Translations under genes and position numbers: made by a program | The notes under the pieces: generated by a model | What the model was told of the DNA's origin: nothing | Seen by the model: the letters and a program-made list of their open reading frames with translations, nothing else | Database searches by the model: none | Shown: piece after piece, positions 26,018 through 35,977 of the stretch | How the letters are laid out: each line of letters starts with the position of its first letter | Position numbering within the stretch: the stretch's first letter is position 1 | From: Agaricus subrufescens | Lineage: Eukaryota > Basidiomycota > Agaricomycetes > Agaricales > Agaricaceae | Direction of reading: 5' to 3' | Assembly (NCBI GenBank): GCA_029945375.1 | Contig: CM057057.1 | Coordinates: 310,001 to 374,000 of the forward strand | Length of the DNA stretch: 64,000 bases

Positions 26018-27489
26018 TGTTATGTGTTATTCGGGTCGGTGGGTTTCGAGTTAGAAACTAAAGCGTCGGAAGAAGCAAGAAACGATGACACGGATCGCTA
26101 CAGAACCCAGCCAGAGGAATCATGGTGACTCTTATATGTTTGCTCATCGCTTCTTTGACCGAGCTATGGTGGCGATGCTTTGCTATTTTTGGACCACGTG
26201 AGAGGCCGCACAGCCGCCCAGATTAGACCAGGGCGTACGCCGTACTGCTGTGCGGCACGCGTCATCCGTCCATTCCAATGTATCACTGAGCTAATTTCTG
26301 GCATCGCTAATCCATTCGACCTGTTGGATCCCGCCTCCAGTGACTAAGAGCGAGAGCGTGGTCACGTGGAGCGACTTTGGGGAGAACAGAAGGCATGGCC
26401 GAATGTTATTATTAAGTCACCTCTGAGTGCAGCCCAGAGCCGAAAGAAGGCATCCCATCGGCGACAGGCAGCAGCAATGCTCACTAATGGGAAATGCAGA
26501 TTGCTTGGGGAAGTATGAGAATCGAAGAGGAAGATAGCTCGATGAAGTTAGCAAATCGGCCAGTAGTAAGGGCGGAAGGACAGCAGGAGTTATTGGGAGC
26601 TGGCTCATGTAGCATTACTCCCCTAGATGAGCCATGTGTAATAGGCGAAGCAGTTGGATAACTATGCGACCTTATGGTGGGTTTCCAGGGCCTCCGCCTT
26701 TGTGCCAAGTATGACACAACACACAGTGGAGGGGGGAAGAAAGGGGCTAGAGTGCCCTGCAGCTGACTTAAATACCGCGCGGGGCACTGTCGAACGTTCG
26801 ATCGCCGCTGGCTGTATTTTGCCAAGGGTACGATCACACTGGTACTCAATTCTGCGAGTTACTCGATAAAGAAAGAAGGGGCGAACGGGGAGAGCGAACC
26901 TGTCGCTAACCGACTTGTCGAGGAGATCTGGCGATCGAGCAACGGCTGGGCTATACGACGCAGATGCCATCGACGTTTCAAGGGAGGGTGCCAAAAGTAG
27001 CCCAGGGCGGGAGAGCAGATCAGCCATCAATGGATCAATCCCGCCACACTGCCTCTTTTCGTTTAGACGTCATGGGGCTGTGATCGGTGCTAGCGTTGGT
27101 CTGCACAGCACCCCGACGGAACGCCAGCATCCTCGTCATCCATGTCAGATCCGTCGGAATGGTGATTTACAACCTCCGATGCATCCTGGGCAGCCGAGCA
27201 GCGTCAACGGTAGATCGCCCCCTGAGTAATACACGCACCCTGTCGTTGCATTCTACCCGCCCACGGTATGTAAGCGAGCTATGCACGAGCACTGAGCCTT
27301 TGCACCATTGTGTATTGAATAGTCCGGTTCCTGTAAACACTACTGGTCGGGCCCGACCTAGGCCCGGCGGGAAGAGAGGGAGGGAGGGTGAGAGGGTGAC
27401 ACGGTCACGGGTTTCCGGAAGAGTCCGGGCGTGACCCGGAAACCCTCGTCGCATTTTCGCCCGTCCGCCTCTCATCCCCTGCGCCAGCC
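26018..27489. other. Divergent intergenic region
   Basis: Upstream sequence shared by the bZIP gene (minus) and the cytochrome oxidase gene (plus). It contains a possible 21-codon upstream frame for the bZIP mRNA. The part next to 27490 is GC-rich. No gene is seen. Confidence 0.35.
26058..26123 (-). promoter_or_regulatory. Possible upstream open reading frame of the bZIP gene
   Basis: ATG at 26121-26123 and an in-frame TAG at 26058-26060 give a 21-residue frame ending about 40 bases before the bZIP ATG. Gcn4/Cpc1-type mRNAs are classically controlled by upstream frames. A TATA-like sequence just upstream (about 26133-26139) would place transcription start near or after this ATG, so it may not be in the mRNA. 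Confidence 0.25.
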
Positions 27490-27965
27490 ATGCGTGCCCC
27501 GCTCGTCTCCACCGTCCTCCGTGCTGCTGCCCGCCCAACTCTCGCTGCCCACTCCGCCCGCGCCGCCCCCCGTCTCGTCCGTTGTGCGTCTGGCCACGCC
27601 GAGGAGACCTTCGAGTCCTTTTCGGAACGATACATCAACTTCTTCAAAAACGCTGAGGACCTTTTCGAGGTCCAGCGTGGCTTGAACAACTGCTTTGCGC
27701 ACGACTTGGTTCCCTCTCCCGGCGTCGTCGAGGCTGCCGTGCGAGCCGCTCGACGTGTCAACGACTACGCTACCGCGATTCGAATCTTTGAGGGTGTCAA
27801 GGAGAAAGTTGAGAGCAAGCAGCAATACGAGTCCTATCTGCAAGAGCTTAAACCTCTGAGAGATGAGCTTGGTATGTTGGCTCGCATGTCGCGCGTAGCT
27901 TGTCTTCTGACCCGTGTTTCCCAGGTCTGACCCTAAAAGAGGAGCTATACCCTTCCTCGTCATAG
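27490..27965 (+). CDS. COX6: Cytochrome c oxidase subunit, COX5A/yeast Cox6 family
   Basis: Two exons, 27490-27871 and 27925-27965, 140 residues. The first roughly 35 residues form an Arg/Ala/Ser-rich mitochondrial presequence (MRAPLVSTVLRAAARPTLAA...). The mature part carries the family signature: ESFSERYINFFKNAEDLFEV, RGLNNCFAHDLVPSP, AARRVNDYATAIRIFEGVK and ELKPLRDELGLTLKEELYP. This subunit sits on the matrix side of complex IV in the inner mitochondrial membrane and helps assembly and regulation. Intron 27872-27924 is GT-AG and falls where the reading returns as LGLTLKEE. The promoter side is GC-rich. Confidence 0.95.
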
Positions 27966-28986
27966 AACGGTTTGCCAGGCAGAATAAATGCGTGAGTAGG
28001 TGCCACGATTGAACCTATGTATGACAGCTGCTGATTCACTATAGTCTTAGATGTTGGAAAGCTTCTCGATTCTTTTCTTGCCAAACATAGTAGTTTAATA
28101 TTTGGACAACGGGCATGTACCAGCGCCAGCCAATGACTTGATGTTCCAAAAATGATCGAGAAACTTCAATTGTCCGTTCCTTAATATCGGCTTCAAGATG
28201 GTTGTATAGTTAGAGGATTGTCGATATGCTGTGTGCCCAGCGCGAACATTAATAAATTACCCAAAGCCACCCTGATTAATGCAGCTTCGTAGAACACGGT
28301 GCCCTGGCGAGAGGCTGTGGGTGCTATATTTGGAGTCTCGGGGTTGCCGGTTATAAAACATAAAACGTGCTAAACTACCCAGCCACACCCAACCCCGTCA
28401 TTGTTCGGTCAAAACTCGGTAGACCTCTTGTCGCACCATCAAGACGTTCTCGCTGAGCCCGGGTCTCCGGCTATCATCAAAACTGCTTACTCACGCTCAA
28501 CAAGCCCGAAGGTCTAGACTGTAGAGTTGCGAGTAAAGATAGGGTGTTGGGCACAAGCCATTCTCCAATAAAAAGAAGAAAAAGTCATTATTATTTCCCT
28601 AGACATACAATACAAAGCAAAGGGCAACGCATAGACTACACCTGCCTCCTAAAAGTAGCTGCTCATCCGACGCGTTGGCGACTTGTTGGTGAAACTAGCT
28701 ATTGGATGATTATGCTACCGGTTCCGAACCGGTAGCATTAATATCACTTCGAACATTGGAACCTTCTCATCAAAACCAATCTACTGGTTTCGAGGCGATG
28801 AAAATGTTACCGACGGCCCTGCAAGTTCTTCAATTCCATCACATCCGATTTGATGAGATTCAACCAACCACAATGCGGAGCATCTCCTTTCCGGTGCAAT
28901 GAACTGCCTTCCAGATACAACATCCGCCCCCGACCTACATGTCCTCTCACACGATCTTTCAACAGCCCAAGAACCCCTGCGCCAAC
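27966..28986. other. Intergenic region
   Basis: About 1 kb between the oxidase gene and the F-box pseudogene. No gene is seen. It contains a perfect palindrome at 28712-28738. Confidence 0.4.
28712..28738. repeat. Perfect palindrome, 13-bp arms
   Basis: Arms atgctaccggttc and gaaccggtagcat flank a single C. It lies in the intergenic region next to the broken end of the F-box pseudogene. It may be a hairpin terminator-like element, a binding site or a mobile-element footprint; the sequence does not decide. Confidence 0.7.
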
Positions 28987-29990
28987 TCACCCATTGAATA
29001 CCGGCCGCATATACTCAGACCACACTACTTTACCCATTGTAATCGTTCTGAGTCTCTGGAATCGAATCGGCCACGCGGACTGTTTGAGAATACCTGTGAT
29101 AGAAGGGTTATCACATTGCGAAAACTTGAGCGAATTAATGGCGCGGGCATGACGAAGGTTCTCAATGAACAGACCATCGGTGTCCCATCCACTTTCTACA
29201 TTGTCCACAAATTCAAGACGAGTCAAACTCAGGGAGATCTTTGCAAAAAAAAGCTGTTTATGGTTGCTTCAAGAAGTCTTCTTTCTGGCTGTTGTGACAG
29301 AGACCATTGCAGTACTTGATGGCACGCGAGAGTCTCAAGCGAACCAACATCGATAGTAGTCCTCCAAATGAAGCATCGTGAGCTCCGGACAGTTGGCAAT
29401 TAGATTAAAGCAAGCGTTGAGAGGCATATGAATCAGATTGAGAGACGTGACAAGGCATGAGCTTGTCCTGAGCGCTCGAATATCGCCGTTGACAAGGGTA
29501 AAATTTGACAAGGAGGGTATACGACCGAGAGATAGAAGAAAATCAATCTCTTGAACGAGGCAAAGTGAAAGATGATCTATGCGACCAAGATGGTGAAGAT
29601 GGGAAAACCACGCACGTAGTGGCTTTACAAGCTGCAGGTTCTTTATCCTCTCGAGATTTTTTAAAATAGTAGCATCCAGAGTTGGGTGGAGGACGCCCTC
29701 GTCAAGGTCCGGAACGGAAGATGAGAGAAATCGAGGGAGAGTGATAGAAGGCGGTGACTTGTTTTTCCAAAAAAAAAATAATGTGAGACCAGCAGCATAT
29801 GCGCCCTGAGTGTCATCACCCTCCATGGGTATATAAATGCCTGTTCAAAGCTCTGGTGATTTACCAACGTCCTATGCCAGTGTCTCGAAACTAGACTTAA
29901 ATTCCGTAGGAGATTTGTGGCTGGGGCTGCCAGACAATGATATCTGCCGTCGAAGAGAGGGGCAGGACAAACATATTCTCAGCGACAAGC
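28987..29990 (-). pseudogene. F-box/LRR pseudogene
   Basis: Minus-strand remains of the same family as the genes at 2-652 and 1429-2700. Pieces appear in the right order but in different frames: an F-box tail (NLSLVSRHWHRTL) near 29890, a leucine-rich block at 29335-29826 (IKNLQLVKPLRAWFSHLHHL, LVTSLNLIHMPLN, LTMLHLEDYY) ending in a stop, then SLETLACHQ in another frame, and finally LTRLEFVDN...LRTITMGKVVW at 28987-29226. Frame changes fall near homopolymers (T8 at about 29246-29253) and where a segment is missing relative to the 5' partial gene. The copy ends early relative to that gene. No start codon fits. Sequencing errors could explain one frame change but not the deletion. Confidence 0.7.
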
Positions 29991-30051
29991 GGGCAATGTA
30001 AGCGGTATGCTCTGTTATCTATTTAGTACTGGATATGACGACAACCAACAA

Positions 30052-31625
30052 TCATGGCCCTTCAGTTGGCGTGGTAACTGTGGTCTGGAACGGGACAACG
30101 AATCTATCCCTGAACTTTCTTACAGCCACCATGGCAAAAATTTTATTCGCATCTTCCGTCTCAGCCTCTTGAATTGTATCTTGATCATAATGAAATCGTC
30201 CCTCTCGAAGCGGCGGTTGATGTAGGCGCGTAGTAAGGAATACTAAAGACTGTAGATGCAGAAGTTTCATGGCAGTTTCCAGCCATGCCCGCTTCATACC
30301 TTCATAAACAAACACGAAGGGAATGACATAAACTACCACTCACCAACAACTTGTCTGTACGGACTGTAGGTCCATCTGCCACCGTAACATAACAACTCAG
30401 CGATGTCAGTCGCTGACATTTCTGAATATGATCAAGATCATGCAGGGCGATTTCTTTTGTCCACGGAGTTTCGACCGACCACCCTAGGTGCAGCACTCGT
30501 AATGTAACGCTGTGGCGTGGAAGCACCGAAGCGAAGAAGTGGTGAACACTTTGCGGGGTGTCAGCTTCAGGATACCGGGATTGAAATTGGAGGTGTTGTA
30601 GGCCACAATATGACGAAAGATAGTTGAGGACGCCGGTCGGGTGGGTGGTGTCGATGGTGAGTCCATCGAGATGGATGAAGTTGTCGAGTAGGAGTTGACA
30701 AATTTCCTCGTTTTGTTGAGGCGGATCTGCATGGCGGTTGAACATTAACCGCAGTACCTTGAGAGAAAGTAGATGATGCAAATGAACGCGAAAGTCATCG
30801 GCAGAAACACAGAGGCCAGTCACATCCAGCAACCTGAGCTTCAGACGTGTGGCAGATGGGAGGCCAGCAAAAATATGGGCGAGAAAGGGTGGGTTGGGAG
30901 GGTGCCATGGGCGTGGGATGCAGAACGTAAAGCATTCCAATTCAGGACATCGTCCGAGGAGATCTGCAACGTCACTGACGAAACTCTGAGAGACGTTCGC
31001 CCTATGTTGCCACTCTATTGAAAGAGATGTCAAATTGGAAAATGCCTTGAGGTTAAATCCAGAAAATGGATCAGTATTGTCAACCTTGATTGCTAACTCT
31101 TTGAAGTGTGGGAGGGCTCCAAAGGAGTTGAATATTTCCATTACCAGATTCGGCACTGGATGTTCGTGTGGCGAATACGACCACCTAATTCAATTCATAC
31201 CAGCTGGCGTTACAATCTGGACGTCACTCACATTAAGGATCGCAAGTTGGTCAAGGTTGGGACCAATTTACACATTAGCTGCAGCCATAGGCGCACATAA
31301 TAGGCCATATCGCTGGCGTAGACCCTCATAAGGATCTTCTTCGTATAACGACTGAAGACCAATTCTTTTCCATGACTCAAACGTTCTGCGAAGAACGCAA
31401 AACGCCGTAGTTTGACATCATTTGGCCGAAGGGCGCGCAGAGTTTCGAACATAATAGGTGAAATGCAATACTCGATGCGCCTCGTGGCAAGGCGCATTTG
31501 ACGTCGGGACATGCGATCCTACTCACCCTTAGCTTGAAAAGTGACACGGGAAGTAGGCCTCTCACCGTTAACTTGGCTATATGTAAGATCAATTCATCCG
31601 GAAGATCAAGAAATGTGGCCACCAT
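30052..31625 (-). CDS. F-box-like leucine-rich protein, left inverted copy
   Basis: Four exons on the minus strand: 31566-31625, 31232-31518, 30344-31184, 30052-30291; 475 residues. The N-terminus has an F-box-like start (FLDLPDELILHIAKLT), followed by degenerate leucine-rich segments (LTSLSIEWQHRAN, LELECFTF-like PELECFTFCIPRP, LKVLRLMFNRHA, LQHLQFQSRY, LTSLSCYVTVAD). Exon lengths 60/287/841/240 are identical to the plus-strand copy at 40780-42355, so the two genes are recent duplicates in inverted orientation. Both have open frames and intact splice sites. F-box proteins recruit substrates to SCF ubiquitin ligases; whether this diverged F-box still binds Skp1 is unknown. Introns are 47-53 nt. 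Confidence 0.85.
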
Positions 31626-31662
31626 GTCTGGCTTGAGTGGCAAGTTTGCGTAATATCTCAGG
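30052..31662. repeat. Inverted duplication, left arm
   Basis: Whole-gene duplicate, in opposite orientation, of 40743-42355. Similarity begins at the shared cctgagatattacgcaaa about 37 bases before each ATG and runs to the stop codons, covering exons and introns. Confidence 0.85.
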
Positions 31663-31998
31663 AAAGAGGGTTGATCTATCAATAGAATTTGTGGCTAGTC
31701 TCAACTTTCCCATGCTCTTTTTGATGACATCAACCCAACTAGGTTGATACTTTGATACTCCACCACTCCACCATGATCATTGGTTACGACCTCAAGCTTT
31801 CGGGGCGGGCGAGGAAAAAGCGTGGCCACTTCCACTGATATGTATGCTTAAATAGTCAAGTTCCCCGCTACTAATATACGCAATGACAAATCACTTGGTT
31901 CATGTGCTAGAAGTTGGAGTTTTTTTCCAACGTATTGTGTCTGTTTTCAGCTACTTGATCCCCGTCGGTGTTCCGAAATAATGGGATTTCGTGTCCTG

Positions 31999-32070
31999 TA
32001 AGAACGACGCTACACGATACCTTCTTCTTCTCTTAATTTAGCCGATCCACTGTGCTTCGGCGTTGAGCTA
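31999..32070 (+). repeat. Diverged direct repeat, copy 1
   Basis: Similar to 32373-32441: both begin taagaaYgacgct, contain ataccttctt and taatttagc, and end with agcta. Roughly four of five bases match by eye. Origin unknown. Confidence 0.6.
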
Positions 32071-32372
32071 GGCTCGCAGAAAAAATGTGGGCACCTACGC
32101 GGACGCTTTTTAGCGTCGAGCCTGCATTTCAAACCCCTTTAATGTTACTAGCCCACTTCTATATACCCATACGGTACTTTGTAGCCATCCGGTATGCCAA
32201 TTTATCTTCTAGATATAACCTAATAATCGTTATGATCGTTATAAGCTACATGGTTGAGCAGTGTTAAGGAGATCGGAACTTGGAAGTGTCCGCATAGTGT
32301 CCGCATCAGAACGTCAGGCGTCTACAGGATGCCCGCGTCGATCTTCATTAGTCCCGACTCCACGTCCGGGCG

Positions 32373-32441
32373 TAAGAATGACGCTTCAAAATACCTTCTT
32401 CCCCTAATTTAGCATATCTACTGTATTTCGACGTCAAGCTA
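32373..32441 (+). repeat. Diverged direct repeat, copy 2
   Basis: Second copy of the repeat at 31999-32070. Confidence 0.6.
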
Positions 32442-32881
32442 CAGATGCTTAGCCCCACAAAATCAATTGTTAATGATGTGAAAATGAAATTTCTCAGGCC
32501 TAGCGCGTTCCAGAATTAATTTTACACCCTTGTTTTTCCATTCCTCTTGCGGCTTTAAAGCCATATACCCGTTTAATGCCTGTTAGCTAGTGTCTATAGG
32601 CCAAAACCGGCACTACGTTGCTGCCTAGTTGCTGTCAAGCGATGGCCATGGGTAAAAAACGGCGCCAAGTACCCCCTAATACCATATTTGTTCAGGCAAT
32701 TACCTAAATAACATTCGATCTTGAGAAAACCTACCACTTTATTGTACCATTTATTCTTCTAGCTGTGTTTCAAACGTCATCATCAGAGCCTACCACGAAT
32801 CCTTATAAAAAGAGGCTTGTTCATACCTGTCGTCCGCATCACTCCCTCCGAGTCAACTCTGTCTCTTAACTCTTTAACACC

Positions 32882-33052
32882 ATGAAATTCGTCGTCTTTG
32901 CTACTACCGTTTTCTACACCATGATTGCCCTCGTTGCGGCAGCCCCTGCGCCACAACTTCCACCACTTCCAGCTCCAGCTGATGGCATAGTTGGTGGTCT
33001 CCCCGTCGTAGGCCCTATCATAGCTCCTCCTCCTCCTCCCGAGGATGACTGA
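32882..33052 (+). CDS. Small secreted peptide (56 aa), PIIAPP group
   Basis: Intronless 57-codon frame. Signal peptide MKFVVFATTVFYTMIALVAA with probable cleavage around AAP-AP. The mature part of about 35 residues is Pro-rich and cysteine-free (PQLPPLPAPADGIVGGLP, VVGPIIAPPPPPEDD). A TATA box lies 78 bases upstream. The minus-strand gene at 43624-43770 is a clear paralogue (FYTMIALVAAAPAP and GPIIAPP shared), so the frame is under selection and not chance. The 38-kb peptide is more distant. Function unknown; secretion is inferred from the signal peptide. Confidence 0.75.
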   Translation: MKFVVFATTVFYTMIALVAAAPAPQLPPLPAPADGIVGGLPVVGPIIAPPPPPEDD

Positions 33053-33669
33053 AATGAACTCCACATACCCGAGGTAATCTTTCCTCGTTGTTCTCATAGT
33101 CTACAGTACTAAGTGTCAAACACATAGGCATCAGCTTGCTTGCGAGCGGAAGTTGTCAAGAATATTTTCACATGAAATCCTCACTTCTCTACTCGACAAG
33201 CCTTTTAACATATCCTATGTGTTCTTTACGTGTGCCAATTTATATGTTAACATCCCTTTTAATCCGTGGTGGCTGCGCCTAAGTTTATGAATCTGAATTC
33301 TAATTTTGTCATCATCAAACGTCCGTTTCAGCTTTTGTGCCCTAGTAAATTACCAAGGACATTTGAGTATACAACTCTTACTAGACAATTGGTGGTTTAG
33401 AGCGGAAAAAGTTTGAACATATCCAACACATCTACAAGGTATATAATCAGTCATAAACCGAGCTAACCCATTAACATCGTCATCTCATCATCAATCATTA
33501 TTAGTAAAAGAAAAGTATCCAATCTGACACAACAACCTTCCAACATCTACCCAGTATCATCCCTTCACATAGTACCTCCCAACGGTTTATTATTACTCCA
33601 CTGCCACGCGCTGTGGGCGATAGTTACTCTTCAATTTGGGTTCTTGCTAGGGCAAGAACCCAGCGGGAG
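33053..33669. other. Intergenic region, convergent
   Basis: 3' sides of the peptide gene (plus) and the phosphotransferase gene (minus). It holds a hairpin at 33637-33662; no gene is seen. Confidence 0.4.
33637..33662 (-). other. Hairpin just after a stop codon
   Basis: Perfect 11-bp inverted repeat, tgggttcttgc and gcaagaaccca, with a 4-base loop. It begins 7 bases downstream of the phosphotransferase stop codon at 33670, so it would form a stem at the very start of the 3' UTR. A role in mRNA stability or 3' end formation is possible but not shown. Confidence 0.6.
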
Positions 33670-35380
33670 TCAAGATGACTTCTCCGGTCTGACCCAATGC
33701 CCAGATAAATCCATCTTCCTCACCGTCAAACATGCAATTCCCATATACTCCGTGATATCAGCAATAACCAGATAAACAAATCTTGCATAGTTGATTAGCG
33801 ATATCACGAAAGTAAGCGCAACTAAAACGGCAGTATTGAGCGTATTAGTTTGAATTATCGGTGGTCTTGATTAACGGCGGCATCAGTAACACAAATAAGA
33901 GATATATAACAATTCAAATTACATACCTGCCCAATAGCCTTGGCAGATTCGCATCAATAGCGCCAATTGCACTACATAGCCATACCCAATCCCATCTTGG
34001 GAAATTTTCGCTTCCCAAGGTTACATGTGAAAGAATCATCTTTCCAACCTGATGCGAGAATTGCAAACCCCATGCACACAAGAACGGAAGGAACAAAGCG
34101 GAGTGTATGATCGCGGAATGATTCAAAGCAGGGTGAGATAGCCATGCGACTTGAATTGCAGTGGGCACCACGAAAGGAATCAAGAGAGCGAGAGGGTTTG
34201 TATCGGCTGTGTGGGAGCGAGTAGTTTTAGGGTCTCTTCTTGAGGCGTAGACATTAAGATATGCTTGAGTAATGTTTAATCCGAGACCGACAGCAGCAAA
34301 CACCATGAAAGATTCGTTGAGAGGAAGATTGGGAATCTTGGTAAAGGGATAAACATGCTCGAGCCCTAAAAAAGTCCAAATTCTTGTTTCCCAGAACAGT
34401 GGCCCTATAGCTTTATCAAAACGAGTCATGGCCACGATACGGATGTACTCACCACGGAAGCCGGTGATGACGAAGATCGCTACTATCATGAGGATACCCT
34501 CGACTGGTCCAGAGAAGTACCCAAGGAAGAGAACGCCAGTATGATATTCCTCCCAGGTTGTAAGATAGAAATTTCCAATAGTAAAGATTTCTGTGGCAAC
34601 TGTCCACCACGAACGTCCGAGTCCAAGGGCACGTGAAGTGAGAATGACTTCAAGCTGAAGCTGGATCACTAAGAGAATAGAAGAGAGGAAAAGCCGAAGC
34701 GCACAGTAGTGTTTAGAGCGTCGCATCCTACATTTTTGTGAGATCTCCTTTCTTCGAAGTCGAAGCAAAAACTCGCCATGATCAAACATCTCTCCGAGCG
34801 GACCCTGCATTCCAGTCCTACGGGCCTGTTTCCTGGATATTGGTCTCTACGTCAGCCAGAATGTACATCTCACTGAAATCTGTAGAATCTCACCCATCAA
34901 TGGCATCCAGAGACTGATAAGCAAACAGGCCTAGAGCCCATCTGAGAACTGTCAATGAGAATCTAGGTGATTGAGCGTGGCTAGAACATACGTGAAGTAA
35001 AGCCATTGTGGTGGTCCATAGGATCGGTGACTCGTAGCGTCACGTTCGGTGAGATAGAGAGGGTCATAGTAGACGAGCGAAAGAAAATTGATGAAAACAA
35101 TACATAGGCCAGTTAGTGTGATCTGTTAGGGGTAAGATCAGTCGACGAGATTCGGAAAATAGTGGATTTGACGTGCAGTATTGGGTGCCACGTTGAGAGG
35201 CCATAGCGTGACAAGCCAGTTCCAATAAGGATTGAGAACATATCGAGACACTAGCGATCTTTGAAATAACCTGTTAGTTGCCAAGCTGCATAAGAAGCAC
35301 GAGGATACGCACTTGTCAGCACCTTTATACGCATATTTCTTGAGGTTTGGCAAAGAAGCGTCGGACAAATATCTTCCCAT
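33670..35380 (-). CDS. CPT1: Choline/ethanolamine phosphotransferase (CDP-alcohol phosphatidyltransferase family)
   Basis: Nine exons on the minus strand: 35313-35380, 35177-35258, 34992-35122, 34894-34941, 34777-34832, 34705-34727, 34454-34654 (splice at 34453/34452), 33927-34404, 33670-33865; 427 residues. The catalytic motif D-G-x2-A-R-x8-G-x3-D-x3-D is complete across three exons: DGKQAR, then G before EMF, D, HGC, D. Also conserved are APNTITLTG and TWEEYHTGVLFLGYFSGPVE. Several membrane helices follow. The ER/Golgi enzyme joins diacylglycerol with CDP-choline or CDP-ethanolamine to make PC or PE (Kennedy pathway); CPT1 versus EPT1 cannot be told apart. Two introns need GC donors (after 35177 and after 34777), because only those keep the motif in frame. 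A 48-nt stop-free intron (34405-34452) was removed to restore FRGPLFWE. Confidence 0.93.
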
Positions 35381-35977
35381 TGACGTGTGAGCTATGATCG
35401 CTTGTTATAAACACAGGCGAGAGAGAAATGCCTGCTGAACCAAGGGAGAATATCCCGGACAAAGAAGAACTTGTGAGGTCGTGGGGGTAGAAACAAAAAA
35501 ATGTCCAAGGGTGAAATTCTGGGCCCACTAAAATTGGAACTACCATCATTCTAACACGTGATTTATATCTCGGCCGCTGACATGTTAGTCATCATCGAAC
35601 TCACGATGATCCGGGACATACTATTACTCGACTCGCCTTTAAATACTCAGCACGTTGGCATGTATTCCGACCTGGAATGATATACCTATCTGTGTTCGCT
35701 TGTGAATCTTAGGCACTACCGCCGCTCGAGTTAACAATAGAAATGATGGTGTTGTGCATGTTCTCCTGTATCCTCAGACCTGTAGTAATTGTAAACGACG
35801 ATGTCGATCGGCGGGAGCGAGTGCTGAGTTAAGTCCGTGTTAAATGCGAGCCGGACGAAAGAGGCAACTGGGTTTACGCGGGCCGAGAATGAATACTGAT
35901 TTGCGGCATATTTCTGTCGGATGGCGTCATCAGTTGAAGTAGATGACTCTTTCAGCACTCGCTTTATCACCACCACC
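35381..35977. other. Divergent intergenic region
   Basis: Shared upstream region of the phosphotransferase (minus) and the 2OG oxygenase (plus). No gene is seen. Confidence 0.4.

Larger units (their letters stand above)
31626..32881. other. Intergenic region with a short direct repeat
   Basis: About 1.25 kb, AT-rich. It contains a diverged direct repeat (31999-32070 and 32373-32441) and a small hairpin (gacgct/agcgtc) near 32102. No gene except the promoter of the small peptide gene; a TATA box (tataaaaag) lies at about 32804, 78 bases before its ATG. Confidence 0.45.

Noticed and set aside
28712..28738. Palindrome as a tRNA or terminator gene
   Set aside because: No cloverleaf, no A or B box; too symmetric for a tRNA arm and not next to an active 3' end.
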